Shown here: piece after piece, positions 46,676 to 56,846 of the stretch
How the letters are laid out: each line of letters opens with the position of its first letter
How positions within the stretch are numbered: the first letter of the stretch is position 1
Assembly (NCBI GenBank): GCA_036346355.1
Contig: CM070577.1
Coordinates: 14,011,666 to 14,075,665 of the forward strand
DNA length: 64,000 nucleotides
DNA from: Rhipidocladum racemiflorum
Lineage: Eukaryota > Streptophyta > Magnoliopsida > Poales > Poaceae
Reading direction: 5' to 3'
Made by a program: the position numbers and the translations under genes
Notes under the pieces: model-generated
Told to the model about the DNA's origin: nothing
The model's input: the letters and a program-made list of their open reading frames with translations, nothing else
Databases searched by the model: none

Positions 46676-47170
46676 ATGGGTATCCAAGAAGTATCACGAC
46701 GAGCAATGCGGCACATTACCCGTATCTACGCCAGAGAGTTGGAGAGCACGGTGTTCCGTTATCATCTGCGCAGCGATAACCTTCTTGACCCGAAGGCGAT
46801 TCAGGATGAGGATGCCATGGTTACACAGTTGGCACGATTTGTTGTCGCCCAGGAGGATGTACTCGATGATACAAGCAAGGAGCTACAGAAGGCCCGCAAG
46901 GAGATCACGACAGAGAAGAACAGATGGCGGGAAGCTCAAGAGTATGTGTCACACCTTCTGCAAAGGATTGACGAGTTGGAGATGACTTTGTACGGACCAG
47001 AACCAGAGCCAGTACTCGAGCTACACGAGACAGATCCGGAGGAGTCAGATCTCGATGAGGACACTGCTTCTTCGACTACCATAGATGACACAGTTGCTGG
47101 ACATGGCAATCGTTTTGCGCCTATGCCGCAGCATCCGTACCCAGGCCGTGGAGGTTTTCTCGATGAGTGA
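46676..47170 (+). CDS. ORF0 of element A (partial, upstream of gag)
   Basis: An open frame of 165 codons starts at GIQEVSRRAMRHITRIYARE and ends at 47170. The first amino acids match GIQDAAREAVQMM... of ORF0a in element B, where they lie in the middle of the protein, so the N-terminal half is lost here. The ATG at 46670 is incidental. Residues 60-105 (KELQKARKEITTEKNRW...) look like a coiled coil, followed by an acidic tail (EPEPVLE, DPEESDLDED). No function is known to me for this family. It recurs upstream of gag in grass gypsy elements. An AATAAAG lies downstream at 47354-47360. Unlike gag and pol of the same element it has no internal stop. Confidence 0.65.
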   Translation: MGIQEVSRRAMRHITRIYARELESTVFRYHLRSDNLLDPKAIQDEDAMVTQLARFVVAQEDVLDDTSKELQKARKEITTEKNRWREAQEYVSHLLQRIDELEMTLYGPEPEPVLELHETDPEESDLDEDTASSTTIDDTVAGHGNRFAPMPQHPYPGRGGFLDE

Positions 47171-47456
47171 GCGTAGGTTCTATAGTGAGACCCCTTCGCC
47201 GAGTCGCGTCATAGAATAAAGAGTCACCCTTTAGGCGTTAGACTCCAGTATTAGTTCGATTTGGATTTTCATTGCTTGCTGAGTGTGCAGTATGTGTTGC
47301 AAGGCCTTTAGGCATTGTAAGCAACCATACCAAGTTATTGATATCATTAGTTAATAAAGTTAGACCTTAAAGTTACACCTTTCGCCCCGCATGAGTTCCA
47401 TATTACTTGTCTATTCTTGTTCCCCATCATCTCTAAAACTTAGAGCAAATCGACAG

Positions 47457-48482
47457 ATGGTGAACACCCGCGGAAACTTTGGAAGTGGTTCCCGCCCAGC
47501 GGAAAACCCCAATGATGGAGCACCAGCACCGCCGCTGGATATGCAGAATTTTGGAGCTTTTCTTGCTGCTCAGACTCAGTTGATGCATGCTATGATGCAA
47601 CAAATGCAACACGTCACTGCTCAGGCCACAGCTAATCAAGTCAATCAGGGACAACGCCAGAATACAAGACTGTCAGAGTTCATGAGGACTCACCCACCCA
47701 CTTTCTCTGGGAATGCCAATCCATTGGAGGCCGATGATTGGTTAAGGTCAATTGAGAGGAAGCTACACATAGCTCAATGCATAGGAAATGAGAAGGTACT
47801 CTACGCTTCTCATCAGTTGGAAGGAACAGCCGCCGAATGGTGGGAGAACTTCTGTGCCACGCAAGAGAACCCTCAAGAGATCACTTGGGAGGAGTTCACA
47901 GCTGCGTTTCGTCAGTAGCACGTGCCTGAAGGAATCATGGACCTTAAGAAGGAGGAGTTCAGAGCACTGAAGCAGGGTAATCAGCCAGTGGCCGACTACC
48001 TGAACAAGTTCACACAGCTAGCACGCTACGCACCTGAGGATGTAGCGACAGATAAAGCCAGATAGTCTCGTTTTATGAAGGGACTTAACTCAGGATTGCA
48101 ATTAGGATTGATCACCCACACCTTTCCAGATTTCCAAGAGATGGTGAATAAGGCGCTTATTTTTGAGGACAAGCGCAAGGAACTGGATGAGAACAGGAAG
48201 CGCAGAATGCAACAGCAAGGATCACGCCAGGGAACGCAACAGCGCCTGAGAGTTGCACCAAATCAATTCTTCCGATTCCAGCCACAGAATGCCACAAGGA
48301 CACCGTCACCAGCACCAAGACCCGTCAATCAGAACTACCAGACCCCAGCCCCCGCTAGAAACGCTGCTCCAGGCAGTCAGCAAGGAACAGTGAGACGCTG
48401 CTACAACTGCAATGAGCCGGGACACTTTGCTAATGATTGTCCAAAGAAGACAGCAGGAGTGACCCGGTTCGCTTCAATCTAG
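47457..48482 (+). pseudogene. gag: gag of element A
   Basis: Gag forms the virus-like particle and binds the RNA. The start ATGGTGAACAC (47457) is preceded by CAG and shared with element B. The retrotransposon gag domain spans about residues 75-200 (FSGNANPLEADDWLR, EWWENF, FRALKQG, RYAPED). The zinc knuckle CYNCNEPGHFANDC is at 48400-48441. Two in-frame TAG stops break it (47916-47918 and 48064-48066), the second a likely CAG-to-TAG change (ARQSRF context). The frame is otherwise continuous to 48482, where a frameshift separates it from protease. Confidence 0.88.
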
Positions 48483-48529
48483 GAACCACCCAGCTAGGAC
48501 GCCAAAGACCAGAGCCACACCCCAAACCG

Positions 48530-50899
48530 TGGTTAGAGGCCGAGTCAACCATGTCACCGCAGATGCACTGCAGAATGCTACGGACGTCGTCTTGGGTAAG
48601 TTACTTGTTAACTCAAGATGCAACAGCTTTGTTTGACTGAGCTTCAGATTCGCTTGTTTCGCAAGGCTTTGCTGCTAGAAATGATTTGGGGATTTCAAGA
48701 CTTAAGTGCATGCTTTTAGTTCAAACCCACAGTTCCGAACTCCGAACGAAAGTAGGATGTTCCGGGTGAGAATATTAATAGATGGAATAGAGTTCCTAGC
48801 GAACCTTATAATTTTGGAGACCCAGACCTTAGACGTTATTTTGGGAATGGATTGGTTATCCAAGCACAAGGCCGTATTGGATTGTGGACGAAGGACTATC
48901 TCAGTTGAGAGCCCGTGTGGAAAGAAAGTGGAATTTCAAGCTACTGCCGTTAGAGAAGGACAGTTGATGGTTAACAGTACCAAGGCAATCAGCATAGAGG
49001 ATGTCTCAGTAGTGAATGAGTACCCAGATGTTTTTCCTGAAGATCTACCTGGTATGCCGCCAGACAGGGACATAGAGTTTGTGATAGAGCTTGTACTGCA
49101 CAAAGACCGATAGCAAAGAGACCCTATCGGATGTCTACCGAGGAGTTGGTAGAGATGAAGAAACAGCTAGAGGAGTTAATGGAGAAAGGATTTATCAGAC
49201 CGAGTTCGTCGCCGTGGGGAGCACCAGTTCTGTTCTTCAAGAAAAAGGACGGGAGTTTCAGGATGTGCATTGACTACCGTGCACTCAATGAAGTCACCGT
49301 GAAGAATAAGTATTCGCTACCCAGGATTGATGATTTGTTTGACCAATTAAGAGGAGCCGGAGTTTTCTCCAAGATTGATCTAAGATCGGGATACCATCAG
49401 TTGAAGATCCGATCAGAAGATATCCCGAAGACTGCATTCTCGTCAAGATATGGACATTACGAGTTTCTGATTATGTCTTTTGGGATCGACGAATGCGCCA
49501 AAGATATTTCATGAATATGATGAATAAGGTGTTCATGGAATATTTGGACAAGTTTGTCGTCGTGTTCATAGATGATATCCTAATCTACTCCAAGACAGAG
49601 GATGAACATGCCGAACACTTGAGGCGAGTTTTGGAAAAGCTGAGGGAACAGCAACTTTTCGCCAAGTTTAGTAAGTGTGATTTTTGGAAGGACAAGGTAG
49701 AATTCCTCGGACATGTAATGACCGCAGAAGGAGTCGCCGTAGATCCAAGCAAGGTAGAAGCTGTGTTACATTGGGAGCAAACAAGACTGTGACCCAGATT
49801 CGAGTTTCCTTGGAATGGCAGGATACTATCGCCGCTTTCATTGAAGGCTTTTCGACAATTGCGAAACCTCTTACGCAATTATCAAGAAGGAAAAGAAGTT
49901 TGCATGGACGCCTTGTAATGTGAGAAAGGATTTCAGGAGCTGAAGAAGCGATTGACATCAGCACCGGTGTTAGTTCTACCGGATGTTAATCAAAGCTTTG
50001 ATATTTATTGTGACGCATCGCGCCAAGGACTTGGATGTGTGCTGATGCAGAATGGAAAGGTCGTCGCTTATGCATCAAGGAAGTTGAGGCCGCATGAGGA
50101 AAATTATCCGACGCATGACCTAGAGTTAGCTGCCGTAGTGCATGCCTTGAAGATATGGCGTCACTATCTGATCGGGAACAGATGTGAAGTGTATACGGAT
50201 CATAAGAGCCTTAAATACATATTCACCCTGTCGGATCTGAATATGAGGCAGAGGAGATGGTTAGAGTTGATCAAGGACTACAATGTTGGAATCCATTACC
50301 ATCCCGGGAAGGCCAACGTAGTAGCCGATGCTCTGAGTCGGAAAAGCCATACCGTGAGTACGTTGCTAGCCACAAGTCAGGATGAGTTATGTGAGGATTT
50401 CCATAGAATGAAGATTGAGGTGGTACCTAGCGGATTCTTGGCCGCATTAGAAGTAAAGCCTACTCTAGAGGACCAGATCCGAGAAGGACAGAAGGATGAT
50501 GACAAGATCCGTAGGATTAAGTCCATCAAGGAGGAAGGCAAGGCAGAGGATTTCAAGTTGGATGAGCAAGGCACGTTATGGATGAAGGATCAGATTTGCG
50601 TGCCGAACAAAAAGGAGCTGAAGAAGTTGATTCTAGAAGAAGCCCATGACTCCAAGTACTCAATTCATCCTGGAAGCGCCAAAATGTATCAGGATTTGAA
50701 GGAAAGATTCTGGTGGCCAAGCATGAAGCGTGAAGTTGCCGAGCATGTTGCATTGTGCGACGTATGCCAGAGAGTCAAGGCAATGCATCAGAGACCAGCA
50801 GGATTACTACAGCCGCTGAAAATACCTGAGTGGAAGTGGGAGGAAATCGGAATGGATTTTATTACCGGTTTGCCTAAGACTCAAGGAGGTTATGACTCC
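48530..50899 (+). pseudogene. pol: pol of element A: protease, RT, RNase H, partial integrase
   Basis: The protease is degraded: at the usual LFDSGA active site the sequence reads LFD, TGA stop, AS (about 48631-48650). A linker follows (VILGMDWLSKHKAVLD, 48835-48880). RT is in two frames: 49131-49480 (PSSSPWGAPVLFFKKKDG, SKIDLRSGYHQLKIR) and 49493-49792 (VFIDDILIYS catalytic box). RNase H and the integrase zinc finger are intact in one frame from 49952: DASRQGLG, TDHKSLKYI, then the HHCC finger ending LCDVCQRVK. The core begins GMDFITGLPKTQGGYDS and stops at 50899. Frameshifts lie near 49090, 49490, 49790 and 49920. The open frame reaching 51142 runs on into LTR B and is not a real fusion. 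Confidence 0.9.
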
Positions 50900-51048
50900 A
50901 TACGTGTGACGCCCGAACATATGCGCGTTGCCACCAGCCTCCCCGCCCTTCGCGCACCTTCACCGCTCACTCAACCACCGCCGCTTTTCCAGCACCGGCC
51001 AACCGCGAACCGCGCTCCGTTCCGCTGCCAGACGCCGCCCCTCCCCCC

Positions 51049-51054
51049 TATAAG
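51049..51054 (+). promoter_or_regulatory. TATA box of B 5' LTR
   Basis: TATAAG in CCCCCTATAAGTACCCC. It is conserved at 61329-61334 in the 3' LTR. Confidence 0.7.
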
Positions 51055-51919
51055 TACCCCCCCCCGATGCCCCTCGGCTCTCGCACCCCCACCCCGCCCT
51101 CTCTTCTCCGGCCACTCCCGCCGCCTTCGTCCTTTGATCTAGCGCCGCCGGCCGAGCCGTGCCGCAATGTCGCCGACCTCGCCCACCTCCCTCCGGCCTC
51201 CTCCGGCTCCGCTGACCCCGCCGCCGTCTTTACCTTTCCCCACCGCTACCAGTGCGAGCCGCGCCTCCGCCCCTGCCCCCCTCCGACCGCCGCCCTGACC
51301 GCACACTAGCCACGCCCTCGCGCATGTGCCGAGCGCAACAGCACGTGTGGACTTGGTCCACAGCCGGCCGACCCCACCTGTCAACATTTTTCATTTTAAA
51401 ATTATTTCAAAAATCCAAAAACCTATCGCTGACGTCAGCATGACGTAGTAATTCGGTTTTCTTTTGATAAATAAATACGAAAAATGTTGCTGACATCATC
51501 ATTGCACAATAATTCGGATTTCCTTTAGAAAAATAATTCCAAAAATTCAGAAAAATCCTTTTTATTTTTTTAAAACTTCTAGGAGCCCGTTTTTGCCCGT
51601 TCGAACTCCGTTTAGCTCAGTTTTTCTTCCTAAATTCATCTAAAATCTTAAATTTCAACTTTGTGCTAGTTTGGTATTTAATTTGAATTTATTTGGATTT
51701 TATTTGAAATTGGTTGCTTTTCACGCGTAGATTACGGAGAGTCTGAGGAGTTCTTAGGCGACGAATTCGAGCAGCAACTCGTTGAACCAGGCAAGTCACA
51801 CCACCTTGATCATGTTGCTCCCAGTTTGTAAACTTGTATGTTGAATTTTAAATTATTGCATGCCTATGTGTTGTACATATTATTTCCTAAACCAATTTTA
51901 AATGCTAGTTATGCCCAAT

Positions 51920-53748
51920 TGTGAAATCATGTGCTGAAAAATTGGCTTAGATTTGAACTTCGTTGGCTTAGAATTGAACTTGCTAGAATTGCTTTCGCAA
52001 AGTGTGCTTGTACATGTGTCTCATTTAATCTTATATTATGCATTGATTAAGTTTTGAGGTTCCAGAGACTTTTCTATTTGCGCCGGACCGAGTTTCAAGA
52101 AACAGAGATTTTTCTATTTGCACCGGATCTTTCATTTTGCATCTGCGCCGGACCAAATTTTTGGTCTGTTGTAAACTTGCTTTGCGCTGGACTAAGTTTT
52201 GAGCAAAACAGAAACTTTTCTATCTTCGCCGGACCGGTTTTCGCTACTGCGCCGGACTAAACTTTTAGTCCGGCGTGAACGTGTTTTCGAGGTGTTGTGC
52301 GTCGGATCAAATTTCCCAATAACAATAAGTTCCTCGTCTACGCCGGACCAAAACCTCTTTTGGTCCGCCGTGAACGTGTTTTCAAACGTTTTTGTGCCGG
52401 ACTCATTTTTCCAAAACCAGTAAGTTTCGCATGTACGCCGGACCAAATTTTTGGTCCGTCGTGAATTGGTTTCTGACGACTGTTTTCACGTGTATGCCGG
52501 ACCGAGTTTTTGGTCCATCTTGAGTTGCGCCGGACCGGAATTTGGTCCGGCATGAACTGATTTTCTAGGGTTTTGAATTCCCTTGTGCGCCTAACTGAAG
52601 TTTAGTCTGTCGTGGACAGGTTTTGCTCAGTTAGGATCTTTGATGTGAAATTGGTTGTTTTGTATGCAATGCTCGTGTGAGTGATTGCATGGATTGACTT
52701 TGAGTCAAGTCGTGGACTTGTGCTCGGAAGTGTGTTTTGTTTGTTCATGTGCAGGTGTTGCTCGAAGGCAAACGTGGTCGATGACGGGACCGGAACTAGG
52801 TTCATGGAGGAACTGTAGTTCAAGACTAGATTCAGGGAGAAATCGAGGTCTTGGTGGTCAAGGAGGTCATGCGGGACGTTCGGGCTAAGAGAATGGTGCA
52901 CATGAAGAATGGTTAGTCACGTGGGTATGGCATGGCGGCCGTACGCGTGCAAGAGTTGTTAGTCACGTGAGTATGGCTGGGTTGCTATACGCGTGCAAGA
53001 ACTGTATTTGGCCAGGTTGGGCCAAGTGGAGTTGTGTTGAATACATACTCCTCCTAGGATTAGGAGTAGGAATTGTATTTAGGACTCCTTGTGTTTACTC
53101 CTTTAAATAGGAGGGGTTGTCTCCTGTTGAAGGGCATCAATTAGTTAGAGCATTAGGGTTTGTACTCTTTTGATGGGAGTACTTTAGACAAAAGAAATAA
53201 ATATCAATCCTTCCAGATCCTTGCATGCTACAGTAACCACGTTGCTACAGTGTTTCCTGTTTTGGTTCTTGTTTGCATGCTTGTTCTGGTTTTAGATTGG
53301 TTTTTGTTCTTTGAGTTTCATCTTGATTTGATCCATCAAAAACCTTTCTAGGGTATTGATTTAGAGTTCCTCAAAGTTTAGTTGATTAATCTTTTGTCGT
53401 TCTTGATTAATCTACAAGTTTTGATTAGATTAGTTTTCGTCAAGTTCTGTCATAGCAAGCTTGCGAGGCTTATAAATTTTGATCCGTAAGTCCGATCAAG
53501 CTGATTCTTTTTGCGTTCGATTCGTATTGGAATCTAGTTTCTTGTGTCAAAATTTCAGATCGATCCGACGGTTTGATCTCTAGAAATTTGAGTTTTACCG
53601 AACGTCTGTTAATCTGTTTTTGTCGAATACGAGGCAATTATTTGGTTCCGTTTTGGGGTGAATTTTTAATAGATCAAACATTTGGTTTTAGCTTCCGCAC
53701 AATCATTCACCCCCTCTGATTGCTATATTCGTATACTTCGATCCTACA
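51920..53748 (+). mobile_element. Solo LTR, probably Ty1/copia type
   Basis: The segment is absent from the 3' LTR of B, which shows the empty site GCCCAATATTGG. It starts TGTGAAATCATG and ends TCGATCCTACA, and CCAAT is duplicated on both sides (51915-51919 and 53749-53753). Its end resembles copia LTRs (TTCACCCCCTCT near 53706-53717). The 5' half contains an array of GCCGGACC hairpins (separate entry). No primer site or coding sequence is present. Confidence 0.88.
52078..52615 (+). repeat. Array of GCCGGACC...GGTCC hairpin repeats
   Basis: About thirteen copies of GCGCCGGAC or close variants in 540 bp. Roughly every second unit is palindromic, for example GCCGGACTAAAC...TTTAGTCCGGC at 52243-52266 and GCCGGACCGGAATTTGGTCC at 52529-52548. 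It lies in the 5' part of the copia-type solo LTR. Confidence 0.85.
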
Positions 53749-54680
53749 CCAATATTGGTATGCCACCCTTGAAATTGAGTTCCAATGTCCATGTAACCTT
53801 AGGAAAAAATATGAACTGTTATATGCCAATAGTTAGACATTGCTTAGACATGCTTAGAACTGAACTTAGAAAGTTTTGGGGGATTTGTGCCAAAATAATG
53901 TTCTGTAAATGGAAGTCATGTTGTTACTAACGTTGGAATGGTTAAAATGAAAATGACTTAGACTGGGTAAGAAATGGTTGGGAAGTGGTGAGATTATGGT
54001 TCTGGGTTTGTGGAAAGTCTCACCTAGTCAATTAAGGACTGGTTTGAGTTTCATTGAATGTAAAGCCTAACCGTACTATCACAAGTCTGAAATGGGATAG
54101 ACCTGGCCAGTCGTATTAAATCATATCATGGACAATCATGGTAGTTGGAGGTAGTGGTGTGGTGAAAGCGTGAGGCTGCCACTTTGGCGCAAGAGGGGGC
54201 TTCAGAATAGAGGGATTCTTTCAGCGGTGAAACCTTCGCGGGCATTACTATATGTATGAGTTTTTATAGGGGTCTTGTCATGATTTTCTGTCACTCACCA
54301 AAGAAAGTGTGCTGACACAGGAGGAATATCATGCCTTGTGGGTAAAGTTATACAAACTCTGCAGAGTGTCAAACTAATCGATTAGCTGTGCCCGCGGTTA
54401 TGGGCATGCCGAGCAAGCCATTCTTAGATTAGAATTTAGTAATTTAAAATTTGGTTTACATAAATGATGTTGGGATGGAGGGAGTCCATCGGGGGTAAAA
54501 CTTGGAAAGTTCCAGGAGTGATTCCTGAGTTAAAAAAATGCTTAGATTTGATTGCCCTTATAAATTATGCCACTTAAAAATTATTTAAAATATTTAGCAA
54601 ACTATTGCTTTATGCTTAAAGGAACCATATAACCTTCCTTTGTTGCTTGCACATTATATTGCATTTTCGGTGTGTTTTGC

Positions 54681-54698
54681 TGAGTACGCTAGTACTCA
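54681..54698 (+). promoter_or_regulatory. LTR hairpin module in B 5' LTR
   Basis: TGAGTAC-GCTA-GTACTCA, then CCCTTGC and a pyrimidine-rich AG at 54721-54722, 23 nt after the stem. Confidence 0.78.
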
Positions 54699-55015
54699 CC
54701 CTTGCTTAATCTACTACTTCAGAGGAGGAGTATCTCAATGGTGAGGATCAGTTGGACTAGGCCGTGCCCCCAGTCGATTGCCTGTGGCAAGTAAATTGGG
54801 CTCTATTTACTGTTCTTTAGTTTCGCTGCTTTTATTTAGTCATTTATTTATTTTTTGGCCCGCGTGCCATTTCATGTGTAACTCTGAATATTTAATATTA
54901 AAAAAGAGCGATGGATATGTTATGGTTTTATTTCTATTGTGTGTACTAGCATTTCCTGGACTAGTACAGAATACACAGAGGATTTCGGAGGTGTATTTTC
55001 GGGGTCCGACAGGGA

Positions 55016-55031
55016 TGGTATCAGAGCCATA
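55016..55031 (+). other. B primer-binding site
   Basis: TGGTATCAGAGCCATA, four bases after the LTR end. This is the initiator methionine tRNA type, differing from family X after the first twelve bases. Confidence 0.92.
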
Positions 55032-55182
55032 TCGACTGTAGGTCAGACCCATAGTCTGGTTTAAACTTAGGGACTATATTTTGAAAAGATAAATATTTTT
55101 GAAAACTTTTACTCCTTACTCTCTCTCATCCCCTTCTATTTATAAAATTTATTTCTAAGTTGTGTCTTTTTCAAAATTGTAG

Positions 55183-55731
55183 ATGGCCGAGATTCTGACT
55201 GCGATTTCGTACGGATTGTACATGGAGAGCTGGACCAGGATCTTGCTGGAGAAGACGCGGTTTCTCGAATTTACCCAGAGGCCCATCTACCACGGCTTTC
55301 GGACACTAGCGTTTGCACAGGACCAAGGCAGGACTGTCTCTCACATCTATGAGGCTCCGATGTTGCGAGACACCTTCGCCACAGGTATCCAGGATGCAGC
55401 CCGTGAGGCGGTACAAATGATGGGGAGACTTTATGAGGTGCAACTGTGGCCCTTTGAGTTTCGCTAATATCCCATCAAGTATCAATGCAGCTCTTATAGT
55501 GCCTTCCGCCCTGCCACAACGAGCAGCTCCACAGATTTGCGTCGACAGACGGCACTTACAGAGGCTATGGATATGAGCTACCAGGACACACTTGACGAGC
55601 TGTTGGCGACCCAGCAGAGGCTCTGCGAGGTGCAGGAGGAGCTGGCCATATACAAGGCCGGCAGTGAGGGCTCTTCCATTTAGGGAGAGACTTCAGAGTA
55701 CTTAGAGTCTGTCCACGACCCGAAGAAGTGA
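55183..55731 (+). pseudogene. ORF0a of element B (upstream of gag)
   Basis: The frame is ATG at 55183 to TGA at 55729, 182 codons, with in-frame stops TAA (55465) and TAG (55681). The start follows TTTTTCAAAATTGTAG, which looks like a 3' splice site placed exactly before ATG. The N-terminal half contains QRPIYHGFR and GIQDAAREAVQMMGRLYEVQ, the latter matching ORF0 of element A. The C-terminal half contains a likely coiled coil (DTLDELLATQQRLCEVQEEL). The pattern of a PxY strand followed by a DAAREAV helix is shared with ORF0b, so the two may be diverged duplicates. No established function is known to me. An AATAAAG follows at 56112-56118, beyond a MITE insertion. Confidence 0.65.
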
Positions 55732-55754
55732 AGGACTGGTAACAAGAAGACTTA

Positions 55755-55985
55755 GGCCCTGTTTGGCAGAGCTCTAGATCCTAGCTCCACCTCAAAGATG
55801 AAACTTGTAGACTGAAATAAAGTGGCTTAAGTTTATAGTTTTATTCTAAAATATAAACAAGATGACCTATCTAAACACTCTTAATATACCTACAGCTCTA
55901 GCTCCACAAATCTGGTGAAGCTAGGAATACCCAGCTCCAACAACTCCACGAATTTGGTAGAGCTAGAGCTGTGCCAAACACCCCC
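55755..55985. mobile_element. Tourist-like MITE, 231 bp
   Basis: The ends are GGCCCTGTTTGGCAGAGCTC and, reversed, GGGGGTGTTTGGCACAGCTC, flanked by TTA on both sides (55752-55754 and 55986-55988). A TTA duplication with GG(G/C)CCTGTTTGG-like ends is the signature of Tourist/PIF-Harbinger MITEs. It is inserted between ORF0a and ORF0b of element B. Confidence 0.88.
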
Positions 55986-56324
55986 TTACTTGAGCCAGTT
56001 CCGTGGACCCCGGTAGGATTAGTCCCCTCTTTAGATATTTTAGACGGTGATTCTTTCGATGCGTGAGCTGTCGTTACTCCTTGTGAACAGCCGCCATCTT
56101 TTGCATGAGGATTAATAAAGATTTGATTCATTTGTTCGTTTATATTTGAGTCTTGGCTTATTTCTATTATTATAGCTACATCTCACCTCTTTTATAGACT
56201 TTAAGGATGTATTTAATAAACCTTATTTCAAAAATTTCTACTCTCATCCTGTGCTATCTTATTCTCACCTCAATTCATTACATAAAGGAACTTCACTAAT
56301 ATTTCTTTCCTTTCAAAATTTTAG

Positions 56325-56645
56325 ATGGCTAGTGTGAACTTCACCGCAAGCCACGGGTGGATGCTTGTTCTTCAGTACCAGCTATGTTACCTAGGGATCA
56401 AACGGCGACCAAGCTACTACCTAGGAGAAAAATGATACAAAGGAGAAACTATCAGCCACTACGCTAACTTGCTCATCACCATGCCATCACGATTTGGGAG
56501 ACTCCACTACGCTTTCAGAGGACATGGCCCAACGAGCTATGACACGAAGGAAGCAGCTGCCCGCAAAGCAGTGCGACGATTCAGCCGTCTCTTCGGCATT
56601 CGACCTGGAGGAGCGAGATCTCACTTTGTTCCCCGTAGGTGCTAA
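56325..56645 (+). pseudogene. ORF0b of element B, possible dsRNA-binding-like fold
   Basis: The frame is ATG at 56325 to TAA at 56643, 106 codons, with one in-frame TGA (56433). The start follows TTTCAAAATTTTAG, again a splice-acceptor-like site ending at the ATG and nearly the same as that of ORF0a. The order of visible elements is a helix-like start (WMLVLQYQLCYL), RPSYYL, GETISHYANLLITMP, HYAFRGHG, then TKEAAARKAVRRFSRLF. Helix, three strands and a final KxAxxxA helix is the layout of a dsRNA-binding domain, and the H to KE spacing (30 residues) also fits. This is inference by eye, not an established assignment. Element A has no counterpart. AATAAA motifs follow at 56737-56760. Confidence 0.55.
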
Positions 56646-56846
56646 GGAATTAGAACCAAATCTTAGAAGCTTTTAGAATAAACCATCCCTTCTTTAAGAA
56701 TTTGTGAGCTGTATTTTATTTTTTTGTAGCAGCCACAATAAATAAATGATATCAATAAAAGAATACTTTGGTGTTTATTGCTTGTGTGTGGGGTTTTGGG
56801 GTAGATCTCTATTCTTTCCTTTCCTAATCTTATCGTCGACCGCCAG

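Larger units (their letters stand above)
46676..50899 (+). mobile_element. A: truncated Ty3/gypsy element
   Basis: The order ORF0, gag, protease, reverse transcriptase, RNase H, integrase is typical of Ty3/gypsy. Both LTRs are missing. The left end begins inside ORF0 and the right end stops inside the integrase core where element B is inserted. Its proteins are clearly related to those of B, so both belong to the same lineage. Confidence 0.88.
50905..55011 (+). repeat. B 5' LTR, split by a Copia-like solo LTR
   Basis: The LTR is 4107 bp including a 1.83-kb insertion (51920-53748). Its own length is about 2.27 kb, equal to the 3' LTR plus the deleted start. It has TATAAG at 51049-51054 in a C-rich promoter, the hairpin module at 54681-54698 and a second inverted repeat GTACTAG...CTAGTAC at 54943-54967 close to the end. 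Confidence 0.9.

Noticed and set aside
49952..51142. 396-codon open frame joining pol to a proline-rich tail
   Set aside because: Codons after 50899 read through the target duplication into the GC-rich start of LTR B. The fusion is accidental.
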